Shown here in pieces: positions 9,774 through 17,205 of a DNA stretch of 64,000 bases. The stretch lies in assembly GCA_035772405.1 (NCBI GenBank), contig JAYKKM010000026.1, forward strand, positions 616,679 through 680,678, in the 5' to 3' direction. The notes below the pieces were generated by a model. It was not told where the DNA came from, did not search any database, and worked only from the letters and a program-made list of their open reading frames with translations. Each line of letters starts with the position of its first letter. Position 1 is the stretch's first letter. The DNA is from Chrysogorgia sp. JL179-B06 (taxonomy: Eukaryota > Cnidaria > Anthozoa > Scleralcyonacea > Chrysogorgiidae). The translations under genes were made by a program, and so were the position numbers.

Positions 9774-10472
9774 TCACACAATATACAGTTCCAATAGCAC
9801 CGCGCCAATTTTAAGATCGTCGTTATTTGGTTTGACGCGAAATGTCATACTTGAGTAAACACCTTTTTTAATATTCACCTTGGACTCGATGTCCACATGG
9901 CGTTGCACTGACCCCTTCAAAGACTGTTCGGTGGGTATTGGCAACGTTGTGATCACATCGCTACGCTTCCCATCAATACCCACATTGCTCTCCGTCTCAA
10001 CAACGTCACACGAAACTTCTATGTACTTCAGACCTCTATACATGTCGACCTCGTTTGGGCTAGTGTGCCACTGTAAGTCGTTCTGAATCACCTCACCTCT
10101 CGCGAAACCAAGTAGAGGCCCAAGGGTGTCTAACACAGCTGAACTACTAACCTTGACTCTACATTTGCTTGTGGGTGTCAGTTTCTCTATCTCAAGTTTC
10201 ACCTTATGCTCGTTAGACTCATGTTTTAAGACTTTGACCAATGCGTCGAAGCTAAAGTACCCTTCACCCACTTTAATCTTCTTAAAAGAGCCAACCCTAG
10301 AGTCGTCCAGCGTGAAGACCTGAATGCTGTCGTCATTTGTTGTGTTATGGTAGTCCCAAAACACAGTGGCTGTCTTGACCATAATGTATGGGTTATCATG
10401 TATGACCATCATCGCGTTGTCAAAGGACACAACTTTTTCCGCACCCTCAACGAGTACCGTCAACTTTCGCAT
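9774..10472 (-). CDS. penton-like minor capsid protein
   Basis: 232 aa from the ATG at 10472 (an upstream extension with non-ATG start is unlikely). The stretch LDTLGPLLGFARGEVI, then YIEVSCDVVETE and LKGSVQRHVDIESKVNIKKG is a pattern I know from cnidarian Polinton minor capsid proteins. The C-terminus (GAVLLELYIV) is beta-like. Penton proteins occupy the capsid vertices and usually have one jelly roll. Assignment is from memory of the pattern and the context between integrase and MCP. Confidence 0.6.
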   Translation of the reverse strand: MRKLTVLVEGAEKVVSFDNAMMVIHDNPYIMVKTATVFWDYHNTTNDDSIQVFTLDDSRVGSFKKIKVGEGYFSFDALVKVLKHESNEHKVKLEIEKLTPTSKCRVKVSSSAVLDTLGPLLGFARGEVIQNDLQWHTSPNEVDMYRGLKYIEVSCDVVETESNVGIDGKRSDVITTLPIPTEQSLKGSVQRHVDIESKVNIKKGVYSSMTFRVKPNNDDLKIGAVLLELYIV

Positions 10473-10496
10473 TATGTATAACATACAGTATATTAT
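10473..10496. promoter_or_regulatory. 24-bp gap between divergent start codons
   Basis: The ATG of the penton-like gene (-) and the ATG of the 471-aa gene (+) are only 24 bp apart. The gap is AT-rich (TATAACATACAGTATATT). Core promoter elements for each gene must lie in this gap or inside the opposite coding sequence. Confidence 0.45.
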
Positions 10497-11912
10497 ATGC
10501 AGAAAGCCCTTCACGACTACTATGGAAAGCATTACGAACGTGCGATGGCGAACACATCAAAGGCTACACACGACGCAAAGGCAGACCTCATCAAAAAGTA
10601 CCCTCTCGCTACTTTAAACAAATTCGAGTTCTATCCAAATATTTCACAAGATGGTAAAGTCCTAGGTGTTGACGTGTACTTCAGAAACAACGACATCCTC
10701 AGCACAGACATAACCAGCACAACCTTCAAAAACTATAAGAACATGTGGAAGTGGCTACACAATAGTAAGTTCCCAATAATATGGCAAGGCGGTGGAACTA
10801 TCCAACCACTACCAAAAGGTCATAAGAACCACTGGGGACTTTGGGATGGCTACCCAACAGAAAATGTGTTGAATTATCCAGTGAATAACTTCAAAGTCTT
10901 TGTTAACCAAAATAGCTACTTCATGTCAAAGCTACCAACCTTACAAATCACTACGTCAAAGACCATGTCGAAGTGGGATGACAGCGAATCTTACTATCGC
11001 GTCGTGTTTGCTACGTATTGTGCAAGTTTCTGCTGTGGAGTCTCACTGCAACATTTATCAGTGTCACAAGAAGTTCACCCCGTGGTCACAAGTGTGATGA
11101 GATTTCATATGTACTTCACCATTAGAAGACTTCTCAGAAGAATGGAAGGTGGTGAGACCATGAAATCAATAAGTAGAGAATTTAACGCTTCCGAATTGTA
11201 TGGTAAGATTTCCAAGATTCCCAGAAAACATTACTACCAGAATAAAGTCCTGAGCGATGGCACTTTAGGCGAATCCAGAGTCTACACACTCTACAACGTT
11301 CAGAACGATTATAAACGATACGTCGCGCGATTGTCAGACGGCTTCACCAACATTGGATTGCAATATCTAAATCAGAGCATAGAAGCCTTTGTGTACTCCA
11401 CACTTGGTGCGCAAGCGAGAACACGTGTGTCGGTCGTTGGTGGTTCTGCAGGAAGTTTAGAAACCCAACAAGAATTCCGCAAGTTGTTTTCTGACAGTGT
11501 TATCAACTATGACGTATCGACATGGATTCTCAACATGAATAAATCGATTAGAGACACCAACGTTGTCCAGAATCTTGCAGTGTCGCCAAGTACATGGTTA
11601 ATGCCAAGTAATGTGGTGATTCTCAAGAATAAAATCGCTGGGTACAACAACTTATTAAAGATTGCCACAGAGTCCATGAAATTTGGAGTGAATACTCGCT
11701 TGAATGCGATGACACCAACGACTGTGGCTAAAAAAGTCCACCAAGAAAATGTGGTGACTAACTTAGTAGTACCACCCGTGAAGAAAACAATGGTCGCCAC
11801 CAATCAGAAGGCACAGACCACCACAAGTAAGTCAGACACGACAACGCTAGCGATAGTGTTAGGGTTCTCAGCAGTCTCTGGCTATCTACTAACCAAATAC
11901 ACCTTGAAGTAG
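10497..11912 (+). CDS. conserved Polinton protein of unknown function with C-terminal membrane anchor
   Basis: 471 aa, intact. A central helical segment (YYRVVFATYCASFCCGVSLQ, then MRFHMYFTIRRLLRRM) and a polybasic patch are recognisable as a protein commonly encoded by cnidarian Polinton elements, but I know no function. The C-terminal 20 residues form a single hydrophobic segment (LAIVLGFSAVSGYLLTKY), which would give a tail-anchored topology. It is followed after 2 bp by the fibre-like gene, so the two may be co-expressed. Confidence 0.6.
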   Translation: MQKALHDYYGKHYERAMANTSKATHDAKADLIKKYPLATLNKFEFYPNISQDGKVLGVDVYFRNNDILSTDITSTTFKNYKNMWKWLHNSKFPIIWQGGGTIQPLPKGHKNHWGLWDGYPTENVLNYPVNNFKVFVNQNSYFMSKLPTLQITTSKTMSKWDDSESYYRVVFATYCASFCCGVSLQHLSVSQEVHPVVTSVMRFHMYFTIRRLLRRMEGGETMKSISREFNASELYGKISKIPRKHYYQNKVLSDGTLGESRVYTLYNVQNDYKRYVARLSDGFTNIGLQYLNQSIEAFVYSTLGAQARTRVSVVGGSAGSLETQQEFRKLFSDSVINYDVSTWILNMNKSIRDTNVVQNLAVSPSTWLMPSNVVILKNKIAGYNNLLKIATESMKFGVNTRLNAMTPTTVAKKVHQENVVTNLVVPPVKKTMVATNQKAQTTTSKSDTTTLAIVLGFSAVSGYLLTKYTLK

Positions 11913-11914
11913 TA

Positions 11915-12865
11915 ATGAGTCTAAACTATGGGTATGAGTCTGACGACCCTCACGATAAAATACTAAAGAGAACGAAAAGACATCTGGACGAAGATCCCAA
12001 ATTAAGCGCGACCGGCGGAAGGATGTCTGGACTAATAGACATGCAAGGCTCAGCGATAAAAAACGTAGCAGACCCAGTCGATGACTCAGACGCAACAAAC
12101 AAGAGAACTCTAGAGCAATTGCTATCAGGTTTCCTCAAGAGTCAGTCCTATAATGTTGTGTTCGACTTCAACGTTAACACACACGCCTCGAAAAACGTGG
12201 AATTTCACACCAATGGTTCAAACAAAGTGAAAGCCATTGGTGAAACAAGTAAATTAGTGCAAAACAACTCAACTTATGGTCCTATTATTGGCGTTAACGG
12301 TGCAGGTCACAGTTTTCTATCCCCTGAGTTAGCACCAATTCCACTTGAGTCAGGTCTCCACTTTAACTGCCCCAGTATGCAATGGTGTGACCTCTCCATT
12401 TTTGTTGTGGTGCGGTTACCTATGAGAGCCACGGGGTCAAATTGGGAGACAATTATATCAAACGACGACGGTCAGTGGGATAAGTTCATAGGGTACAAGA
12501 CTGGTATGGCTAATGGACTCGCGTATGGTGGTAGCATACCAGCAATGGAGAACATATGCACTATTCCAAGTGGTGTTGACCTCACCAAAATGCACATGAT
12601 ATCAATACACTGGCAAATGAGTAACTCACATGTCAGGGTCAACAACATCAAGTCAACCGATTCAGACTTCCTAGCGAACATGAAAAAGATAGGCACACCC
12701 TATGGAACAATTTTTGGAATACACCGACCAAGAATACCACTCGCACCTTATGCGTACCCGTCATTGGTAGAATTCTACGGTGTGAAAATTGTGAGTGGTT
12801 ACATGGCGAACCGAGACATCATAATCATGGGTGGAGAAATGATGAAGAAATATGGTATAAAGTGA
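11915..12865 (+). CDS. fibre/attachment-like protein with lectin-like C-terminal domain
   Basis: 316 aa. Residues about 36-70 (GLIDMQGSAIKNVADPVDDS, then DATNKRTLEQ) match the repeat style of phage and Polinton tail-fibre shafts in which N-x-x-DP-x-x-x-x-DA-x-N-K recurs. The C-terminal 190 residues are beta-rich, with a WCDLSIFVVVRLP strand and a terminal YPSLVEFYGVKIVSG strand, typical of a concanavalin/LamG-like sandwich. Such proteins usually form receptor-binding spikes. No membrane segment. Function is inferred from shaft and domain pattern. Confidence 0.55.
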   Translation: MSLNYGYESDDPHDKILKRTKRHLDEDPKLSATGGRMSGLIDMQGSAIKNVADPVDDSDATNKRTLEQLLSGFLKSQSYNVVFDFNVNTHASKNVEFHTNGSNKVKAIGETSKLVQNNSTYGPIIGVNGAGHSFLSPELAPIPLESGLHFNCPSMQWCDLSIFVVVRLPMRATGSNWETIISNDDGQWDKFIGYKTGMANGLAYGGSIPAMENICTIPSGVDLTKMHMISIHWQMSNSHVRVNNIKSTDSDFLANMKKIGTPYGTIFGIHRPRIPLAPYAYPSLVEFYGVKIVSGYMANRDIIIMGGEMMKKYGIK

Positions 12866-12909
12866 ATGTTCGACGCATTAAAGTGATCTTCCAAACCAGC
12901 GTTAAATAT

Positions 12910-13116
12910 ATGGGAACATGTATTTCAAAAGAGCGTGAAATATATAAAATAAATAAGACGACTGATCACATGTTCAAAGCTGGTGGGTCATTTGGTCGTG
13001 GTGATATAACTCTCGAGCTCCACGCTGAGATTGGTATGAGGTCTAAAAAGACTTACGGCAAACCTATTGTGTTACCAGAATCAGACACTGTGGGAGTGGT
13101 GGAAGACGCGACCTAA
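12910..13116 (+). CDS. small protein with predicted N-myristoylation signal
   Basis: 68 aa from an ATG at 12910. The start MGTCISKERE fits a myristoylation signal (Gly2, Ser6) with a palmitoylatable Cys4. An in-frame upstream GTG would extend it, but the MG start makes better sense. The rest (FGRGDITLELHAEIGMRSKK) is not recognised; an RGD tripeptide is present. It lies between the fibre-like and pX-like genes, in the late structural cluster. A membrane-associated virion or assembly protein is an inference. Confidence 0.4.
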   Translation: MGTCISKEREIYKINKTTDHMFKAGGSFGRGDITLELHAEIGMRSKKTYGKPIVLPESDTVGVVEDAT

Positions 13117-13122
13117 GTTAAA

Positions 13123-13293
13123 ATGGGTTGGTCTCAGCTTCGAGGATCTCAGCTTCGAAGATTTAGAAAGCTGGTTCGTAGCATTAGAAACTTTTTCAGA
13201 CGACGTAGCAAACCGAAGACTAACAAAACACATCTGATGCGTTGGTACACAACAAACCAGATCTATAAAAAACCTAGCGCCCACATCGAGTAG
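13123..13293 (+). CDS. small very basic protein (pX/core-like)
   Basis: 56 aa, too short for most gene callers: ATG at 13123, stop TAG at 13291-13293. It is rich in Arg and Lys (RRFRKLVRSIRNFFRRRSKP). Small arginine-rich proteins of this kind condense DNA in adenovirus-like capsids. It starts 7 bp after the stop of the preceding gene. No homology claim is made beyond composition and position. Confidence 0.45.
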   Translation: MGWSQLRGSQLRRFRKLVRSIRNFFRRRSKPKTNKTHLMRWYTTNQIYKKPSAHIE

Positions 13294-13320
13294 TCTTTTT
13301 TTGTGGGAGACTATATAGTG

Positions 13321-14088
13321 ATGACTTGCATGGCACTTCAACTATTTGATTTCGATGGTCACCAAATCACGACGGTTATGAATAACGGTGATATATGGTT
13401 CAAAGCGAAAGAAGTCGCGAGCGCTCTAGGTTATGCTCGACCAAAAGATGCAGTACACGACCACGTCGAACCTGACTGTAAAATGAAGATGGAGCAGGCC
13501 TCGTTTATCAACGAACTTGGGGTCTACTCGTTGGTGTTCTCGAGTAAAATGGAGCGCGCGAAACAGTTTGGAAGGTGGGTGCACTCGGAAGTCTTGCCAA
13601 GTGCTAGAAAGACTGTAGCTGACGTCGGCCTCAAACACAATCAGTTTAAAATGATCACTGAGTTCGATCTTCACACGAAAGTCGTTGGTTTTCTTAGGAA
13701 ATATTATCCAGAAGTTATTTTGATAGCTGCTTGTGGTGAAAATCAAGACACCTCAAGTAAAAGAATAAATTCGTGGAAAAAAGGCTACCAACGTGGGACA
13801 CCTGACTTGATTATTGCCAATGCAAACCGACAGCACAGCGGGCTTGTGATTGAGTTCAAGAATCCAGGTGGCACAGGTAAGACATCCAAAGAGCAAGACT
13901 CTCTGCTACTTAGATACAAGTCCGCTGGTTATCTAACATTGTTGTGCGACTCGTACGACGACGCTATTACCGCGATAATAAAATATTTCTTTGACATTGG
14001 GTTTCAATGTTCCCAGTGTTTTCGTAGATTTAAAAATAAAGCAGCGTTAAGTAACCACGAGAGACATCACTGTGTGGTGCGCGACTAA
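13321..14088 (+). CDS. BRO-N / VRR-NUC nuclease with C2H2 zinc finger
   Basis: 255 aa from the ATG at 13321. N-terminus: BRO-N domain (WFKAKEVASALGYARPKDAV, then INELGVYSLVFSSKMERAKQ and FGRWVHSEVLP). Middle: VRR-NUC fold of the PD-(D/E)XK type, with RGTPDLII supplying the acid and IEFKNPGG the E-x-K. C-terminus: a C2H2 finger (CSQCFRRFKNKAALSNHERH). BRO-N binds DNA, and VRR-NUC cuts structured DNA such as recombination or replication intermediates. The frame is intact. The start is preceded by the TATATAG-type motif shared with other genes of the element. Confidence 0.85.
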   Translation: MTCMALQLFDFDGHQITTVMNNGDIWFKAKEVASALGYARPKDAVHDHVEPDCKMKMEQASFINELGVYSLVFSSKMERAKQFGRWVHSEVLPSARKTVADVGLKHNQFKMITEFDLHTKVVGFLRKYYPEVILIAACGENQDTSSKRINSWKKGYQRGTPDLIIANANRQHSGLVIEFKNPGGTGKTSKEQDSLLLRYKSAGYLTLLCDSYDDAITAIIKYFFDIGFQCSQCFRRFKNKAALSNHERHHCVVRD

Positions 14089-14156
14089 TTTTATGTGTAT
14101 GGCGTCACTGACTTCAATACCTCTAATGTCTATGCGTGAAAAAATATTGTCTCTAT

Positions 14157-14185
14157 GACATTGGGCGCTTCATGTGTCCAATGTC
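14157..14185. terminator. hairpin between convergent nuclease and TK genes
   Basis: GACATTGG pairs with CCAATGTC across a 13-nt spacer, followed by an A8 run. It lies in the 130-bp gap between convergent gene ends, so a 3'-end or transcription-stop role for one or both is plausible. Confidence 0.35.
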
Positions 14186-14222
14186 TAAATTTAAAAAAAA
14201 GTGGGGTGTATTGAGAGCACCC

Positions 14223-14798
14223 CTAATTTTGTGTTGAAGGATGATGACGTCTACACACTGCTTTGTATTGTTCAGCGCCACCAACAAACGATGGTCCTGG
14301 ATTATATCTCCAATTGAATGGCGCTTCAACAGTTGTTCCATCGGTGTCGCGACAAACAGCACAATACGCTTTTAGAAATGTGATGTCGTCTGCCATTGGA
14401 AAGAGTGTGTCAAGCTCACCAAGTTTTTTTAAGTGCTCTGTTGTTATGAGACCACAAATAATGACGTGAATGCCAGCTTTAATGTAGTCACGAATAACTG
14501 GGAGTAGATCAGAGTACCAATGACCTTCATCAATGCCAATGACGTCATAATCAGTTAGTTTGGAAGAACTTGGGAGGTTGGTGATTAGCTTTGCAGGTAA
14601 ACTGTCTGATCCGACAACGATGGTCTGACGATGTGTGGAGAACGTGTGGTCAGTTCGTCTAGTGTCGCCTGCGTTGTTCATGTAGAGGACTTTGAGCCCT
14701 GATTTACTTAACGCGACTAACCTACGAAGAGTCTCTGTCGTTTTTCCTGCGAACATGGGACCAATCACGATTTCTAGTTTACCAACTTTCTCTGTCAT
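14223..14798 (-). CDS. tk: thymidine kinase (TK1 type)
   Basis: 191 aa. The P-loop GPMFAGKTT is near residue 13, the Walker B-like acidic site is YDVIGIDEGHWYSD, and the lasso/zinc region shows CAVC and a late CRRHH. Length and motif order match cellular and viral TK1-type kinases that phosphorylate thymidine. It would raise dTTP supply for element replication. The frame is intact. Its start lies next to a TATAGTAACC motif shared with the upstream gene. TK1 is found in poxvirus-like and some Polinton-like genomes, so transfer from a host is possible. Confidence 0.9.
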   Translation of the reverse strand: MTEKVGKLEIVIGPMFAGKTTETLRRLVALSKSGLKVLYMNNAGDTRRTDHTFSTHRQTIVVGSDSLPAKLITNLPSSSKLTDYDVIGIDEGHWYSDLLPVIRDYIKAGIHVIICGLITTEHLKKLGELDTLFPMADDITFLKAYCAVCRDTDGTTVEAPFNWRYNPGPSFVGGAEQYKAVCRRHHPSTQN

Positions 14799-14800
14799 GG

Positions 14801-14820
14801 TTACTATACCCTCAGAGAAA
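14801..14820 (-). promoter_or_regulatory. TK upstream motif
   Basis: Read on the minus strand this is TTTCTCTGAGGGTATAGTAA directly before the TK ATG. The same block, with small changes, occurs at 15522-15543 before the next gene. See the finding on a shared promoter motif. Confidence 0.4.
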
Positions 14821-14828
14821 TATTATTT

Positions 14829-15521
14829 TCATTGTGACAACCGTCGTTCGTTGTCAAATATCCGGTGAAGCTCTATGTTTTCAAGATGGGACCTCGAGCT
14901 CTCGTGTCTTGAGCGGCACATTGGGCTGTTGGTGGTCACACCGCATGGGTAGCACTTGTACACCATGCAGTCGTGCGCAAAATTCAGGTTGGTAGACGAG
15001 AATATGTGGTCCTCGAGATCACCCACGCCCACTATTTCATTACACCCCACCCTGCAAACGTTAACGTCACAGTTCGCGGCGAGCTCTAGCCACGCTTTGA
15101 GTTTGGTTGGACACGGTCTCCATAGAAGGGTCTCTAAGAACACTTCGAGGTAGTTACCGAGTAGCGTGGCGGTGGACTCACAAGGGTTGCCTAAGTAGTC
15201 TCTACTTGCTAACACAAGGTGTTTGAATGGTGAGTAGCACCACACAGGGATCTCGCTAGCTAACTCGTTAACCATCTCGTTGGCTCTATCTTCTTGAAGA
15301 TTGACCCAGGCCTTGTGAACACGCTTTGTGGTGAGAATCTGAGTGCTAAATCGTCTCGATACTTCCTCATTTCTACACCAGCGTCCGCACAACTCGAAGA
15401 CTTGTGAGTACTCTTTTAAGACGTTGGGTCCAGAGGTGTCTTGTGGGACAAACACGTCGATAAAGGACAATCTCCGCGTTTCGTTGATCTCCTCTTCTAC
15501 GGCGTCTTGGACTTGAGACAT
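14829..15521 (-). CDS. cysteine-rich protein of unknown function
   Basis: 230 aa, intact. The C-terminal third holds clustered Cys/His (CDVNVCRVGCNEIV, then HDCMVYKCYPCG, CRSRHESSRSH) that could bind zinc, loosely reminiscent of BIR-like or treble-clef folds, but spacing does not let me assign a family. The N-terminal part is helical and acidic. The gene is divergent from the 15655 gene and shares its upstream motif with the TK gene. Confidence 0.5.
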   Translation of the reverse strand: MSQVQDAVEEEINETRRLSFIDVFVPQDTSGPNVLKEYSQVFELCGRWCRNEEVSRRFSTQILTTKRVHKAWVNLQEDRANEMVNELASEIPVWCYSPFKHLVLASRDYLGNPCESTATLLGNYLEVFLETLLWRPCPTKLKAWLELAANCDVNVCRVGCNEIVGVGDLEDHIFSSTNLNFAHDCMVYKCYPCGVTTNSPMCRSRHESSRSHLENIELHRIFDNERRLSQ

Positions 15522-15543
15522 TATACTATACCTCCAGAGAAAA
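15522..15543 (-). promoter_or_regulatory. upstream motif of the cysteine-rich gene
   Basis: Read on the minus strand it is TTTCTCTGGAGGTATAGTAT immediately before the ATG, nearly identical to the TK motif. A TATA-like core only a few bases from the ATG would imply a very short leader, or the motif works as an initiator. Confidence 0.4.
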
Positions 15544-15574
15544 AGCTCCTTTTTTTTAGTGCGTTTGGTTTGGG

Positions 15575-15628
15575 ACTGTGAGATACCTGTGAGGTCAACT
15601 GTGAGACATCTGTGAGGTCAACTGTGAG
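15575..15628. repeat. 23-bp tandem repeat in a divergent promoter region
   Basis: Two full copies and one partial copy of a 23-bp unit, ACTGTGAGATACCTGTGAGG followed by TCA in copy 1. They lie between the divergent starts at 15521 and 15655, so a regulatory role is likely. Confidence 0.6.
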
Positions 15629-15654
15629 TAAGATAACACGTGATAGTGTATTAG

Positions 15655-16002
15655 ATGGTTGAAGACTCACAGACGGCTGTTGACGCTAAGATCACGGCTG
15701 ATGTGAAAAGTGTTAAGGTGAAGGACCCAAAGCGTGTCGCTGCTGGTAAAAAGTTGGCTGAGATATCGAAAGCTGCGAAAGAAAAGAAAATGCGTGAAAT
15801 GATAGTCAACGAGGAACAGGGTAGTGAGTGGAGCTATGGTTACATTGTCGGAACACTTGGTGTAATCATTGCCGCCGCTTCGCTATGGTACACAATTAGC
15901 AGTGAAAAAGAGACACGATTAGAACCTGTGAGTACTGCAGTAGCACCCGCGTCAGAAAGTTATAGAACTCGTCGTCCAACATTAAACACATTTGATTCTT
16001 GA
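15655..16002 (+). CDS. small single-pass membrane protein with basic region
   Basis: 115 aa. A basic stretch (DPKRVAAGKKLAEISKAAKE) precedes one hydrophobic segment (YIVGTLGVIIAAASLWYTI). This pattern is common among short Polinton proteins encoded next to each other in cnidarian elements. Function unknown; position in a run of three small membrane-protein genes suggests a virion membrane or capsid-lining role. Confidence 0.5.
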   Translation: MVEDSQTAVDAKITADVKSVKVKDPKRVAAGKKLAEISKAAKEKKMREMIVNEEQGSEWSYGYIVGTLGVIIAAASLWYTISSEKETRLEPVSTAVAPASESYRTRRPTLNTFDS

Positions 16003-16017
16003 ACAAAACACACGACA

Positions 16018-16260
16018 ATGTATATGACTGCGATCGATCGAAAAGAACTTATGAACGAACTGTATGACGCGCTACTTGTTACGACTGGTGCTGTGGTAGT
16101 GAGTATGATTTCGAAAAAGGCTTTGGGGGAACCACTAGGAACACCAGAGACAGTGAAAGGCACAGTGAAACTTGCTGCAGCTGTTGGTGCAGGAACGTTG
16201 TTAGTAAAATGGCTACAATCGAAAAAGTGGATACCGACAGATCCATTCAAATCAACGTAA
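16018..16260 (+). CDS. small membrane protein
   Basis: 80 aa, starting 16 bp after the previous stop. Two moderately hydrophobic segments are visible (ALLVTTGAVVVSMIS and VKLAAAVGAGTLLVKWL). It belongs to the same small-protein run as its neighbours. No family name known to me. Confidence 0.5.
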   Translation: MYMTAIDRKELMNELYDALLVTTGAVVVSMISKKALGEPLGTPETVKGTVKLAAAVGAGTLLVKWLQSKKWIPTDPFKST

Positions 16261-16264
16261 GTTA

Positions 16265-16603
16265 ATGGTGAGCGTTGTGGCTGGAGGGATATTTAATGCG
16301 ATAGCTTTTGCAGGCGTATGAAAATGAAATATGTGGTATGAAAATGAAATCGCTAAGAAAGATAAGATTCAGCGTCTACGGCAAATGCTCTCTGATGCTA
16401 ATGCTGACATCAATGACACAAACCACGCGTTGGAAGAACTTAGAAGCGTAATGACTATTCACTACAGCGGTCGAGTGTTCACTGAGAGTCCGAGGATTGC
16501 GGATTACTACCAACCGAGTGCGGAAATGAAGGAATACCAATTGTTGTTTGTTGGTGCGTTAGGTTTGGGTAGTGGAATAGCGGTATGGGTACTCACTCGA
16601 TAA
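16265..16603 (+). pseudogene. coiled-coil membrane protein, broken by a short duplication
   Basis: An ATG at 16265 opens a frame that resembles the start of a Polinton small protein (GGIFNAIAFAG). Two TGA codons follow at 16319 and 16325, and the same frame then continues with a coiled coil (KIQRLRQMLSDANADINDTN) and a C-terminal hydrophobic segment (LLFVGALGLGSGIAVWVLT). The stops lie in a short direct duplication of GTATGAAAATGAAAT. The 90-aa frame from 16331 has its own ATG, but the expected protein is longer, so I read the gene as interrupted. The middle portion linking the halves seems deleted. Confidence 0.55.
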
Positions 16604-16627
16604 AAAAATGTTGGAGTAGTATAAGTG

Positions 16628-17200
16628 ATGGACAAACTTATGAGGCAGATGAGTTATGGTTTGACAATTGATGAGATCGCGAATGAGACGCAAATTAAGT
16701 GTGGAGACACCTTCAGGTTTTACTACTGCTCGGATTGCGACGTTGTGAAAAACATGACTGGCTGTGGTGGGTATGCATGTCCAAAGTGTGGCGACATCGA
16801 ATGGGGTTACACTCAGAGTTATAGTGACATGAGACTCACACGACTAAAAAGCGTTCACAAGCGGTCTTGGTGGATGGGGAGGAGACTACGGAACGTTGTG
16901 AAGTTTGAGCACCTTGAGTTGTTAAAAGAGGACTTCTTGAAAGTTGTCAATGTGTTGTACTCATGCAATTTGATAAAGGGTAGAAACGTCAGCAGATACG
17001 GATACTACATTATTAGGTTATGTCATAGAAGACAACTCGAGACACTCGAGAGGGTGTCAGACCTTAAAGACGGAAAGGTGAAAGAGAAGTTTGACGACAA
17101 TCTGTTTGGGGTGGTGTATCCAAAGTTGGGATGGTGTGAAAGTAGTGATCAGTACTACAACGAGTGGCTTAGGAAAAAAAAATACAAGTGTAGTATATAG
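16628..17200 (+). CDS. zinc-ribbon protein, possible VLTF3-like late transcription factor
   Basis: 190 aa from the ATG at 16628. An N-terminal zinc ribbon is clear (YYCSDC, then CGGYACPKCGD). The C-terminal half has KGRNVSRYGYYIIRLCHRRQ, which recalls the R-x-N-x-x-x-Y-x-Y block of VLTF3-type factors of poxvirus-like and some Polinton-like genomes. This comparison is from memory and loose. If right, it would drive late-gene transcription. It is preceded by AGTAGTATAAGTG, the element's recurrent start motif. A generic zinc-ribbon protein is the alternative. Confidence 0.45.
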   Translation: MDKLMRQMSYGLTIDEIANETQIKCGDTFRFYYCSDCDVVKNMTGCGGYACPKCGDIEWGYTQSYSDMRLTRLKSVHKRSWWMGRRLRNVVKFEHLELLKEDFLKVVNVLYSCNLIKGRNVSRYGYYIIRLCHRRQLETLERVSDLKDGKVKEKFDDNLFGVVYPKLGWCESSDQYYNEWLRKKKYKCSI

Positions 17201-17205
17201 AAGCC

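Noticed and set aside
11507..11803. Minus-strand hydrophobic frame inside the 471-aa gene
   Set aside because: Antisense shadow of a conserved plus-strand protein.
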